DNA from: Aristolochia californica
Taxonomy: Eukaryota; Streptophyta; Magnoliopsida; Piperales; Aristolochiaceae
NCBI GenBank assembly: GCA_029961685.1
Contig: JARWKL010000010.1
Coordinates: forward strand, 22,542,067-22,606,066
Reading direction: 5' to 3'
Length of the DNA: 64,000 nt
Shown here: in pieces, positions 33,294 through 43,963 of the stretch
Layout: each line of letters starts with the position of its first letter
Numbering within the stretch: the stretch's first letter is position 1
The notes under the pieces: generated by a model
What the model was told of the DNA's origin: nothing
The model's database searches: none
The model's input: only the letters and a program-made list of their open reading frames with translations
Made by a program: the position numbers and the translations under genes

Positions 33294-33523
33294 ATAACTG
33301 GTTCTAGAGAAGATATTAATATTGGCAAATATTTAAGACTTGTGGGAAACTTATTTACCTCTCGGTAACTAGACCAGACATATCATATATCGTAAGTGTG
33401 GTGAGTCAATACATGTATAAACCATAACTTACCCATTGGTAAGCCTTAGAAAGGATATTACGATACTTAAAGGAGCCCCAAGAAGAAGATTACTTTATAA
33501 TAAAAAATAGCCACTTCAACATA
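33294..33523 (+). pseudogene. copia C3 RT end
   Basis: In several frames: the RLVG, VTRPD-like and VSQYM-type blocks before RNase H. Gag runs almost directly into this, so a large internal deletion removed protease, integrase and most of RT. Confidence 0.7.
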
Positions 33524-33528
33524 GAAGG

Positions 33529-33866
33529 TGATATGCCCCATTTCGATGGATCAGCCACCAGACAATTTTATCTTCGTTTCGGATCGGAAGACGTGAGGAT
33601 AACCAAGCTTTCGAAGGAAGCTTGCACCTTAGGCCTCGTGAGAGAGAGAACCCGATCTCATTTACTTAGACTAATGATCAATGCTTGTCTTTCTCATTAC
33701 TCTTACCCTGAAATAGGATTTACCCTTACAGGGTTTAAGATAAAATATTACAAAAATACCCTTATAAATAAAATATTCCAAAAATACCCTTATGGCCTAA
33801 AACTAAAATAAAATAATGTAAATTAAATAAAAATAATTAAATATTAATGTTATTGTGTGCATAACA
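33529..33866 (-). repeat. LTR-B, 3' LTR of X4 (338 bp)
   Basis: Minus TGTTATGCACACAATA to GGGGCATATCA; the core CTTAAACCCTGTAAGGG is shared with the other copies. The last third is diverged from other LTR-B copies. Confidence 0.8.
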
Positions 33867-33875
33867 TTACACCTT

Positions 33876-33897
33876 CCCCCCCCCCCCCCCCCCCCCC
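33876..33897 (-). repeat. 22-base C tract (G on the element strand) at the X4 purine tract
   Basis: A pure C run on the plus strand, between the chromovirus tail and the 3' LTR, where the polypurine tract belongs. Confidence 0.85.
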
Positions 33898-34220
33898 AGA
33901 AGAACGAGTTTGTCCTCAAGCTTGAAAGTAGGGTCTGTATGCCAACGTCCACCTGTGCGCAAGTCGCATCTGCGGAGTTGTGTCCTCCCTCGGGATGCCC
34001 CAACGCTAGAGCATTCCACCTGAGCAGAAATTTTTTTTTTTAGGCCGAAAGGAGGGATGTGTGCCGAACGTCACCACATCTCCCCCAGTAGCCTTGCTGC
34101 CTTGCATCAGTCTTGGACTGGTGTGAAATAGCCCTTCACGGCGGCCCCCCCATTGGCAAGGTGGCACTGCCCACAATTTCCCAACATGGCAGCAACAATT
34201 GGTAATGCAGTATCAAGGCA
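33898..34220 (-). pseudogene. chromovirus pol tail and remnant in X4
   Basis: The minus frame next to the G tract reads DPTFKLEDKLVLLG, the gypsy C-terminus seen in G1, G2 and X2. 33940-34220 shows no further domain. Confidence 0.65.
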
Positions 34221-35069
34221 CTAGAAAATACATCCCATGAGAAGCATTTGTCTCATATTTGGATCCAAAGGAAGAGTGTAGAACCCCATTGGCCTAGCCT
34301 CCATATCAATGCAGACCTTACCAGCAAAGGGATGCCCCAAGGCAATAAATCGACCTTTATCAGAGGCAGGAATCATCTTAGAAACAGAAAGGATAAGTGG
34401 ACCATCCAGAGCACAGTTGCGTCCAGGTATCCCAAGTACTACGACAGTACCACTCGTCATGTACTCATAACCATGATCACCAACCCCTTCAACCACAGCT
34501 GGAGCCTCCTTGTGACGCACACAAAACCTCATAGCAACAGTGCCATTCATAATTGGCACCAACTCCAGAAAACCCAAACAGCTAAGCAATAAATGACAGT
34601 ATTCCCCCTGTCTGCCAGGCATTTCATCAACCCACTGCCCGTCTTCTGCCAATTTTCTTATCACCTTTGAATTAGCTCCAACCTGACTAGCTAGTGAAGC
34701 CCATTTCTGCACTGTAAAAGCAGCAATACTCAACAATTTGTGGAAGAAACCAAGTGTTGCAAGATATCCCCGAATCCAGTGGCCCAACGTGATTGTTGTC
34801 CAGCACTTTAATGTCCGTTGTGCAATCAAAGAAACAGTGGTAGACGCCTCTATACCACGTGAATCATACTTCCCTTTTCCAGCACACAGGGTTAGTGCCT
34901 TGATTGCATGCAAATAGCCAACTGCATCCTCAAGAAGCACCTCGACTGGGTTGGTGAGCAGCAGTGTATGCGGGACTACCACAGCAGCCTTGTGTGCTTG
35001 ACTGAAATAAGGACCTATCAGTTGTCGTGTTTCCAACTTGTGTTCATAGGGCTGGACAGTAGTAAGCAC
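34221..35069 (-). pseudogene. chimeric GOGAT/EF-2 stop-free frame (282 codons) in X4
   Basis: The open stretch begins GTG. Codons about 181-219 ([37 protein letters not shown]) match the C-terminal glutamate synthase domain. Codons 222-264 ([24 protein letters not shown]) match elongation factor 2 domain II. Codons 1-180 are not recognised. The two identified proteins are metabolically unrelated (plastid nitrogen assimilation, cytosolic translation), so the join arose by capture, not as a gene. Active sites are absent. Confidence 0.75.
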
Positions 35070-35106
35070 TGCGGTAAGGCCTTGATTCTCATCAACTATA
35101 GAAGCA

Positions 35107-35496
35107 TGTTATGGTCCTGGGTTAAATACATATGTCTTCCGCTCCTAACAGACCGGTCTTTTGGGTAGTATTGACTAGGTGCTTAACATTTGGTATTAGA
35201 GAGGGCTCCCACATTGCGAGTTCGAGTCCCGGGACGCGCAAAGGTCAGATTAAAATACTGGTAGGTCCTTGTGATAAGCCCTGGGTCCGGCCAGTGTCGT
35301 TGTGCGGGCGCAAAGGCTGGATTAAAATACTGGTAGGTCGCATCTAGGTATTATCGCGGTCGGGCCAGTGTTGTTGCGTCGTCGTGGTCATCGTTTCGCG
35401 AATGGGGCGTGTGATGTTATGGTCCTGGATTAAATACCTATGTTTTCCGCTCATAATAGGCCGGTCTTTTGAATAGTATTGGCTAGGTGCTTAACA
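35107..35496 (+). mobile_element. complete TRIM retrotransposon, 390 bp
   Basis: LTRs of 82 bp at 35107-35188 and 35415-35496, primer site TGGTATTAGAGA at 35191-35202, purine-rich AATGGGGCGTGTGA before the 3' LTR, and AAGCA duplicated at 35102-35106 and 35497-35501. The 226-bp interior holds a T-loop-like GAGTTCGAGTCCC (35218-35230) and two copies of a unit of about 70 bp with ATTAAAATACTGGTAGGTC. It encodes nothing. Confidence 0.93.
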
Positions 35497-35560
35497 AAGC
35501 ACCTTGTGATTCATTTCCATTTTCTGCTACATATTCCAGGTGGTGCTCATCTGCATCACT

Positions 35561-37423
35561 TCAAACCGTTTTTATTTTTTTCTGTTGACCCCAATGCTGC
35601 ATTTCCACCACAGCAGCAATTTGCAAAATTGGAAGTGGCTCTCCTTTTTTCATTACTATAGCACTTGTAGTTTTTCCATACTCGCCAACTAGTTTCTTCA
35701 AATCTTCATCACCAAAAGGCACACCAGGTTGAAGAATTATGACTAGCAATGGTCCAACATCAAACAATTCATCCAAAAAATATAACACAATATTTTTAAA
35801 TGTACTGTTACTGCTGGAAAAATAACACAACGCCTGCCCAAGTTCTGCCAATGTACTCGCAGGTAACATATGAAGCTCTTCCTTAGCAATATTGTCTATC
35901 GGATACCATAGTGCATAAGGCTGCTTCTGTATATGAAGTGCTGGATTGTGCTGCACCCACCCAACCGAAGAGATGGTCCTGAATATGTTCTCACAATCAG
36001 CATCAGATTGTGGTTCTGCAGCAAAATGGGGAGCTTCAGATGGGTGAGGAGCTAGTGTAACAATTGAGATCTCCACCTTAGGATCAGTTTTGTTTGCATA
36101 TTGAACAATGGCCTTAATAGCACCCAGTTGTAGCTCCTTGTGAAAACCACAAGCAGCCTCAGCATTAATGGTTGTGGACTCCATGAATAGGGTACCCTTT
36201 CTGGCAATTCCAAGTTGCTGAACCAATATGTTCTCCATCTGCAAACCAATATGGTTGAGGTCTGATTTGGCACCAGTAATGGCGCTGTAATTATCATAGA
36301 TGACCCCGAGTGATGCACTAAGGTATGGAACCCAGGGACTTAGAGAAATATGTGCACCACACAGGTTCACAATTTCACACTCTGCCAGAATTGATTGTTT
36401 GGTCAGGACTGGTTTGTAGGCAGCATTCAGAATGACAATATCAGACAACTCTATAATTGGCAAGTGCTCCTCAAATCCAGAAATTGCATCACTATGAAAA
36501 ACAGAAATAAATCTAGTACTTAATCCAACCATTCTCTCTAAGGCATTTATCAGTTTATGAATAACGCAAAACAGAAACTTACTGATACATGCACCAAGCT
36601 CCACTATGGCCTTCTTGATAACAGCCTTGAACTTACCCTGTCTCTTCTCCCCATCTATAAGTGAAGTCAATGCAGTGCCACCAATCCTAGCATTCCCTAT
36701 CATTGCTTCATATATCTTGCAAGTTGTATCAAGCTTTAGTGTGAAATTGAAGTTGGCAAATTCTACAAAAAGACGAATTGCCTTCCTGCCTTGCAGATCT
36801 TTTGACCATTCCACAGAAACAAGCTTTTCAGATTGAACTAAACATTCAGGGAGGTCAGGCCGAAATGATAAGAGGAAGTTCCACGTGACCATACTCCTAT
36901 CTGCTATTCTCTCAAACACCTTCTCGGTGGAGTTGATACACTGAACTGGAGTGTCAATCCCGTCTCTTCCAAACGCACCATCATTTCTGGAAGGGTAGGT
37001 CAATTCGGATGTCAGCTCTCTGTATTTGCATTTCATCACTTCGGCGGTACCTCCCTTGAATCCATAATTTTTGCTACCCATGGCATGAATCTGCAAATAA
37101 TTATAAGTGCTAAAATGAACTTTGTGGCCGCCAGGAGCCTGTCCTCCCGATAATACAACTACAATGTTCAATTTTCGTGCCTCTTTGTAGGCTACTGGGA
37201 TAAGAGAGTTCGTTCTCAAGTTGCTGCAGTCTGCTGGAAGCAGAGAGGTTGTGCCCAAGTCGGGTTGCTGTTGGGAGGTCAAGAGTGAGAGTGAGAGCGA
37301 GAGACTGACCTGTTCCAACGAGAAATGGTTTGACGGCAATCCCCCTTCCGATTGTGCCGACGAATGTTGGGCGGAGTATCCTTGATTTGGATAGGTTGAG
37401 TCCCCAATTTGGGATTGCGCCAC
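35561..37423 (-). pseudogene. 620-codon chimeric stop-free frame (PFP-beta, PABP and others) in X4
   Basis: It starts at GTG; the first ATG is codon 115. Codons about 83-161 (IVVVLSGGQAPGGH, YGFKGGTAEVMKCKY) and 230-277 (CKIYEAMIGNARIGGTALTS, GKFKAVIKKAIVEL) are two separate parts of PPi-fructose-6-phosphate phosphotransferase beta. Between them lies an unrecognised block (SMVTWNFLLSFRPDLPECLV). Codons 280-570 are not recognised. Codons 572-594 (DEDLKKLVGEYGKTTSAIVM) are PABP RRM3, placed as in X1. The PFP catalytic regions between the kept parts are missing. Whether it is translated is unknown. Confidence 0.75.
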
Positions 37424-37734
37424 CGCCGGAGAAACAATGAGTTTTTCCGAGACAAGGAGCTCGCTTTTAGCCGACGAAGTGTGTGCGAAGGATCCTTCCG
37501 ATTTCGGACATATTTAGTCCTCAATTTCCGATGTCGCCGCCGCTGGAGAGACAGAGGGCTCTCTGATTTCTTGCTTCGTTGATTTCTCTTATTTTGTTTC
37601 TACCACACTATCTAGACCCGGAATTGCAGAAGTCCGAGCAATATCTACTTCAAATCGAAGACGGATTTGAAGATTAATCTCCCTGATGTCCTTAAGATCA
37701 GCGCAGAGTGCGGCGTTTTCACTCCGAAATTATT
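37424..37734 (-). other. X4 leader
   Basis: Matches the leader of X3 near 29330-29420 (CAAGAAATCAGAGA and CTCTCCAGCGG words). The sequence joins the truncated LTR directly; primer site and TRIM module are absent. Confidence 0.6.
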
Positions 37735-37891
37735 CTTACCTGAAATAGGGTTCACGGGTTTAAGATAAAATATTATAAAAATATTTTTATAAATAAAATA
37801 TTCTAAAAATACCCATATGGCCTAAAACTGAAATAAAATAATATAAATTAAATAAAAATAATTAAATATTAATGTTATTACGTATATAACA
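37735..37891 (-). repeat. LTR-B, 5' LTR of X4, truncated to 157 bp
   Basis: Minus TGTTATATACGTAATA to GGTAAGAATAA; the remaining 180 bp of LTR and the primer site are deleted. Confidence 0.82.
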
Positions 37892-38360
37892 GAAAGCTTC
37901 TCAAATACAGATTGGGCTAGATCACCTGATGATAAGAAGTCCACTTTAGGATATTCCACTTTTGTTGGAGGGAACCTGGTTACATAGAGAAGCAAGAAAC
38001 AAAATGTGGTAGTGAAATCTAGTGCAAAAGTATAATACAGGGTTATGGCTCACACAGTCATTAAACTTCTATGGATCAGGTCCCTTCTTACCAAATTCGG
38101 ATTTTATAAAGGAGGTTCTATAAGTCTATATTGTAATAGCTAAGCATGTATTCATATCACTTTGAATATAATCTTCCATGAAATGACCAAACACATTGAG
38201 GTAGACTACAACTTTAAACGGGAGAAATTTCAAACAGGTATAATCTCCTTCAAATATGTTTCATCATAAGAGCAAGTAGCAGATATTCTTACTAAACCAG
38301 TTACGTCTAAGATCTTATCTTTTATATGTAGCAACCTAGGTATTTATGATGTTTTCTCTC
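37892..38360 (+). pseudogene. copia C3 RNase H
   Basis: Resumes after X4 with FSNTDWARSPDDKKS, VGGNLVT, HTVIKLLWIRSLLTKFGFYK, MTKHIEVDYNF, QVADILTKPV and GIYDVFSL. Several stops. Confidence 0.8.
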
Positions 38361-38362
38361 TA

Positions 38363-38715
38363 GAAGATGGGCTTAAGCCCACACGTTCAAGAAATGACAT
38401 TTTGGTGAATAAGAAGACTTTTCATAAAGATGGCATGAAGATACAATTACTTGTCTATTTATGTCTTTTCTCTTGTAATGTTGTAGCCCTAAGGCATTGG
38501 AAAAACTATAAATAGAGGCCCTTGGCTAAGAGGTAGAACATTAAGTTTTGTCCTCACTTCTCAATCTTGTCCAAACTCTCATCTCCCTTCTTTTTGAATC
38601 TGATCTCTAATCTCTCTCTCTTTTCTCTCTTCGTCTCTTCTTTTCTTCCTCTACTTCTCCTTCTCATCTCCCTCTTTGGCTTGAGATCAATATGAAGAAG
38701 TCCTAAATTCTATAG
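38363..38715 (+). repeat. copia C3 3' LTR, 5' edge eroded
   Basis: GAAGATGGGCTTAAGCCC to CTAAATTCTATA, TATA box CTATAAATAG at 38506-38515, then a CT-rich tract. Closely resembles 52740-53129. Confidence 0.75.
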
Positions 38716-40144
38716 AGAGCTGGTTAATTTCTTTTTCGTAATTTTGGTTACTAGAGCAAAAGTAGTGATTTTTTTCCCCAACAAGATTCTTGGTGGGTGA
38801 TGATTACAAGGAGAACATTAATTACAAGATATCTTGCCTTCCTTTATGGTTGCATGCATTTGATATTAGTTTTTCATAATTGCTTACTTCGAATTGCACC
38901 ACAAACACTTGAGTTTTAATCCATCCTCCCCCCTATACACACTCACACACTCCCCCTCTTGAGATACCATGTAGGCCAAAACTACCGTCTAAAGTTTGGT
39001 TGGACCACTTAGGAATGATGGTGGTCAACATCAACCATACTTGGTACCTCAATAGCAAATCACAACCACGACTAATATAAAGCTAGTTCAACCAATAGTG
39101 CATTATGTTGGGAATGTGCTCTATGCTCAAGACCTCATTTTGAGAAGACGGGGTTGCAGGATGACCCTATTAAAAAATTGTCCCATAGACTATTTCAAAT
39201 GATAAATTATAATAAACCTTATTAATAATACCAACTATTTTCCTAGTAATAAGTCTAAAATTTCATGAATTAATCAAAATTTCTAGATTTGAAAAAGAAA
39301 ATAGTTGTAAAACTTATCTTTTTGTAGAAATCTCTTTGAAGTCCATCAATCCTCATTGGAAACTACTCCTTGATGGTAGGTCTCTCTCTCACAAGACAAG
39401 GTAGAGTTTATTCAATTATTAGTATGACCTCCTTGGCATTCACTTGTATAGAGTTCAGTGGACCATAATCATATTAACTCTAACAACAATTCCTCCTCTA
39501 TCTCAACTTCTCACTTAAACTCAAACTATAGCTAGTTAAGGGGGTCCCCCAACAACTAAGTTTGATCCCAAATATGACTCCCAACAAATGGGGTTCAATA
39601 TACCCTAATCTCATGATGTTTTAAATATAATATTGTTTAAAAAATAATTTTCACAATTTTTTTTAAATATCTATACATAAAAATATAATGAGAATCATAA
39701 GATCCATAAGTTTTAGTATAGTCTATAATTTTCCATGTTTATTCATTTATCTCAAAATTATGTTTTTGTCCCTATGATGACTTTCTCTTAGAGTAAAAAT
39801 CTCCCAACGTTTTAGAAAATATGAATTCAGCAATGGTTAAATACATGATGTAATCGATCCATGCAATCATTTTCACTCTAAAAGAGTTACATATCTCATA
39901 CAAAAGTTAAGGTGATCAAGACCATGGGCATAATACCCAATTCTCCAATCAAGTGGTCACTCATCCTATGTGCTATAGACATACCACATTATATAGTGAT
40001 GTAGTAACTGGTTAGTGTATGGCTCTATGTCCAACACCCAATATGTAATTATTTAACTTAGAAAGGTCATCTAAGTAAACTATCCCATTTTTTACCATTA
40101 TCATCATAAACAAAATTTTGAGAACTAGACTCCAAAATACAATG
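38716..40144. other. non-coding, LTR-like debris
   Basis: No gene. 38780-38990 resembles 9900-10110 (GATTCTTGGTGGGTGATGAT and a CTCCCCCTCTTGAGA block), a likely old copia LTR end. The rest is AT-rich without recognisable content. Confidence 0.4.
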
Positions 40145-40556
40145 TGTTGGAGGAAGGGCCCAAGCCCACACAACCAGGAAGACCCACATATCCAAGAGTG
40201 TTGGAAGATGTGCCCAAGCCCATAAGATATAGACCCACCATGATCACACGAGCTGGTGGGACCCACCATGATCACGTGAGGTGGCATGATGAGTCATCAC
40301 ACAAGCTGGAATCCTTATAACATGAGTTGGAAGATTTGGCAAATCTTCCTAGATTAATATAATTGATTTATCTTCCTTTGATTTATGTAGATTTGAATAA
40401 TCATGATTGGTGTAATCAGGTTAAGTTCCAGTGGCATAATTATAATATTATAGTTTGATTAATCTATAAATTGAGCTTCAAGGTAATGGTTAGGATATAA
40501 GTTCATAACCCTTCCTTTTTTCATGAGTTAAATCCATGGAGTCATGAAAATCAACA
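40145..40556 (+). repeat. C6 5' LTR
   Basis: TGTTGGAGG start and CAACA end. GAGCTGGTGGGACCCACC and ATCACACGAG words are shared with the 3' LTR and the C5 LTR. Confidence 0.75.
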
Positions 40557-42569
40557 TGTATCATAGTATTGATTTTCAGGAGTTGTAACAATGTTTTTCA
40601 GGATTCGATAAACCCATTTTTTTCTTTTTTCCTTTTCATATTGACGATTCATTTTTCATAGTTAAAACTTCATGTTTTGATTTTTTCTGCTGCTACTCTG
40701 TCCGTAAGACCTTGTTCAGCGCTCGTTCCATCGTGGGCACTTAACTGCCTTTGGCCCGAAGTCCCCTTAAAATAGCGCAGCTGAAGCTGTTCATCAACGG
40801 GCTTAGGGAAATCATGTGCCTCTATATAAGTATTTCTTTATCTTCATCTAGTACTCTTGATCCAACAGTAATGCTGGAGTTTCTTGAACTGATGTTCTGT
40901 TTTACTAAGATTTGGAGAAGTTCATAGTTACGACATCCATGGTGAGTAGATGCAAAGAAAATCCATCAGTAGCCAGCAATGCATTAACCCTTTGAACTCT
41001 GGGCCACAACCGGCCTAAGAGGCCGCCGCCAGCCAAACCGGACTGTTTATTTCTGTCTCTGCGGGTTAACCAGCAGTGGGAAGATGGGTCTGGCTCCGTC
41101 TTACTCTCTACTACCTTGTCCTCAGCCGAAGCCTCCTCTATCTTCAAAAATTTCTTCGAACCCAAACGCCATAGATCATGCCAACTATTAACGGATTCTA
41201 CTCAAATCATCTTAGTGGTTGCAAAGCTGCTGCTTCGATCTGGAATCTGCTGCAACAAAACCGGAAACGTGGCCATATCTGCCGTTTCTGCTTCTCCAGA
41301 GGCAGTTTCTGTTAAACACTGGATGTTGGCTGGACGTTGTTTATCTCGGAAAATTATTTGCGGAAGAAGATTCCTGGTTCTAATTTCGGAAAGCTCTCCG
41401 CTAGATTTTTTTTCTTTTTCTAGAAGCTCTCCGCTGGATTTTTCTCGGGCGGAGCTTAGTTGGCAGATTGTGGCTGGCTTGATCCAGCCTGTTTATTATT
41501 TTTCAATCCTGGAAGTTACTGTTGTTCCTGTAATTGCCGCTTGCCATCTTTGGAAGCTCTGTTCCTGTTTCTGCTCGATGGGAGAGATGTGATTGTTTTT
41601 TCATTTAATATGCGGGGAAGACAAAGACTGCTTCCGTTTCATTAAACCCGCCAAGTCATGGTTTTAATCAGCCGGACTACACCAGTTGGGTTTCCGTTTT
41701 TGGAGGCTAAAGACGCTGGCTGATTGACCCCACCAGCTTGTGTTGCCGTTTCTGGACGACGAATCAACTTGGCTGATTTGCCGTAATTCTCGCTGGTTCC
41801 CGGTGTTGCCTTGCCGTTATGCCGAGGTTGTGTTTCTGCCGAAGATGACGTTGTTGTTGCCTGGGACGACGACCCCAGAATCCTCCGAGTAATCTTGCTG
41901 CGACTATACCTCCCTGGTTCTCTGGTTTTCTGTTCGGCATTGTGAGCAAGAAGAAACGTTGTTTCCAAATTTGATTTGCCAAAATTAATCCAGCGATGGT
42001 TCTGCTGAGTCTCGCGCCGGGCAGCGCCTATTCTGACCCAACCCGGGCCGGCCGAGTTAACCAACAACCCGAGGCTAGTTATTGATTCTGTTCATGACCA
42101 AGTCAACTCGGCCGGGTCAACTTGACTCGGTCCACTTGTCTTTTTTGCCTTGGTATATGGGTCCAGGACCCAAGTTCTATGCCGATTCCTCCAGCAACTC
42201 GGCTATATTGGTTTACTATTTCACTTGGCATAACTTGATTCTTTATCTTCGATTAGATTATTATTTTGAAGTATTGGAAGAGTATTCCTTGGTCAACATA
42301 TTATTTGGTGCATATACTCACATTGGATGATTTCATGGGTCCTACATCTTGCATGGGTTATGATTGGAGTATAGAACAATGTCATACGATTTAGAGTGAT
42401 TTTACTCTCACTTATTTTATGTCAGTTGGGCCTCATGGAAGATACCACCAGCGTGAGAGGGATTGTTCAAATATATGGAAGACTGTCATTTTATATGAGA
42501 AGATCTTATACACCATTTGCAGCAAGTTAGGAGTTCATGATGTTTTCTCATCCCCAGTCTAAGAGGGAG

Positions 42570-43057
42570 TGTTGAAAGATGAGACCAAACCCATACGACC
42601 AAGGAAGTCTTACATATCCAAGAGTGTTGGAAGATGGGCCCACGCCCATAAGATATGGATCTACCATGATCACACGAGCTAGTGGGACCCACCATGATCA
42701 CATGAGATGGTATGATGAATCATCTCATGAGTTGGAATCCTTATCACATGAGTTGAAAGATTTGGCATGAGTTGGAATCGTTATCCCATGAGTTGGAAGA
42801 TTTGGCAAATCTTCCTAGATTAATGTAATTGATTTATCTTTCCTTGATTTATGTAGATTTGGATAATCATGATTGATGTAATTAGGTTTAAGTTCCAGGG
42901 GTATAATTGTGATACTGTAGTTTGATTAATCTATAAATTTAGTTTCAGGGGAAGGGTTAGGATATAAGTCCATAACATTTTCTTCCTCTTATTTCTCTCA
43001 ATGAGTTCTCTCTCTTTTACTCCATGAACTAAATCCATAGAGTTTTGAAAATTAATA
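42570..43057 (+). repeat. C6 3' LTR
   Basis: TGTTGAAAGATGAG start. Longer than the 5' copy through a repeated GAGTTGGAATCSTTATC unit (about 42728-42800). Confidence 0.75.
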
Positions 43058-43062
43058 TAGTA

Positions 43063-43963
43063 TTAATACGACACCCACCTTCCAATGATCAACTGCCAAA
43101 GGGGTGAATTCCACAAAATCAAAAAATGCAAACAAAGAACTGGTGAAAAAATGTTATCGAGTAGAGCCACATAGCAAAAACTCTAACATTAAGTTTTGAT
43201 TATTCAAGATGTACACAAATGCATTATGAAGGCAGTCATCATCAATAGAAAGCACAACATTTTTGTCCCCCTAATTTTTAGTGTCAATGATCTTTGTAGC
43301 CACTTATGTAGTTGTTGTAGCAGTTTGGTTATGGGAGAGAACAACAAAGTGGTCTTGATCTTGCCTGGTGACACCAATTCGATGAGGAACATATTCAGAA
43401 GTAATATCCAGAGGACGAAAATATGGAGTTTGCTGGAAATTCTCTAGCTTAGGGTGGATTGAGCCTTCCCATGTCATAGAATTTGCGGTCATCGAATCTA
43501 ATCCAACGCCAAGTCTTATGTCATCGATGCTAGCTTGTATATAGGGCTAGGAGAACCTTGTTGTTTCACGGTTCTGATTGGCACAGTTTTTGGAAACCTA
43601 GCATAGAATGCTAGCATCCTGCAAATCCGCATGCTAACATGGGCTGGAAAACCAGCAGTGTCATCTAAGGATGCATGACGATCCAACCCCAACACTAAAG
43701 TTGTCAAAGACCAAAAAATATTCTGGAGCATCTGCGCAATTACAACCAATGAGTTATTTAGATTTCTAGAATTAACAACACCTATTTCATTCAGCACTGC
43801 CACTACATCACTGTTTGCTTGGCTATCGGGCTGCATTGTTTTCTACACTGCCATAGCAGCATTGTGTCCTTGGCTGTCTGGCAGCATTGTGTCCTTGGCA
43901 CAACAACACTGTGTTTGGTGGAAGAACCCATGAGCCTCTCCAAAATTTAAAACATCATGGACT
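43063..43963 (-). pseudogene. unidentified coding-like fragments in X5
   Basis: Minus frames at 43836-43516 (106 codons) and 43492-43304 (PKLENFQQTPYFRPLD and similar). Exon-like composition but no protein recognised. They follow the PPR pieces in the same orientation and may be further captured exons. Confidence 0.35.

Larger units (their letters stand above)
33529..37891 (-). mobile_element. gene-fragment LTR element X4
   Basis: Flanked by GAAGG (33524-33528) and GAAAG (37892-37896). Minus order: 5' LTR-B cut to 157 bp (37735-37891), leader, 620-codon chimeric frame, TRIM insertion, 282-codon chimeric frame, chromovirus tail, G-tract, 3' LTR-B. The primer site is deleted, so this copy cannot prime. 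The two LTRs differ by roughly 10% over the shared 157 bp. Confidence 0.82.
25632..38715 (+). mobile_element. copia element C3, host of a nested stack
   Basis: Pieces in order: gag start (25632-25660), gag (32607-33150), RT end (33294-33523), RNase H (37897-38360), LTR (about 38363-38715). C2 lies in the gag start and X4 in the RNase H start; in both cases the reading resumes after the target duplication. Integrase and most of RT were lost before or after. The LTR family (GAAGATGGGCTTAAGCCC) matches the LTR at 52740. Confidence 0.75.
40145..43057 (+). mobile_element. non-autonomous copia element C6 (C2 family)
   Basis: 5' LTR 40145-40556 (TGTTGGAGGAAGGG to AAATCAACA), degenerate primer site TGTATCATAG, a 2.0-kb non-coding interior collinear with C2, RNase H relic KLGVHDVFS (about 42520-42550), purine tract AAGAGGGAG, 3' LTR 42570-43057. 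No matching target duplication is visible. The internal open frames (40905-42067) are unrecognised. Confidence 0.75.

Noticed and set aside
35189..35300. tRNA gene
   Set aside because: The tRNA-like words are a primer binding site and a T-loop-like motif; no cloverleaf can be drawn by eye.
33529..37891. Pack-MULE or Helitron as the vehicle of gene capture
   Set aside because: Ends are LTRs with 5-bp-type duplications, a pol tail and a purine tract; no Mutator TIR, 9-bp duplication, or Helitron TC...CTAG hairpin end was seen.
40905..42067. Open frames in C6 as genes
   Set aside because: Leader of a non-autonomous copia family, overlapping on both strands, no domain.
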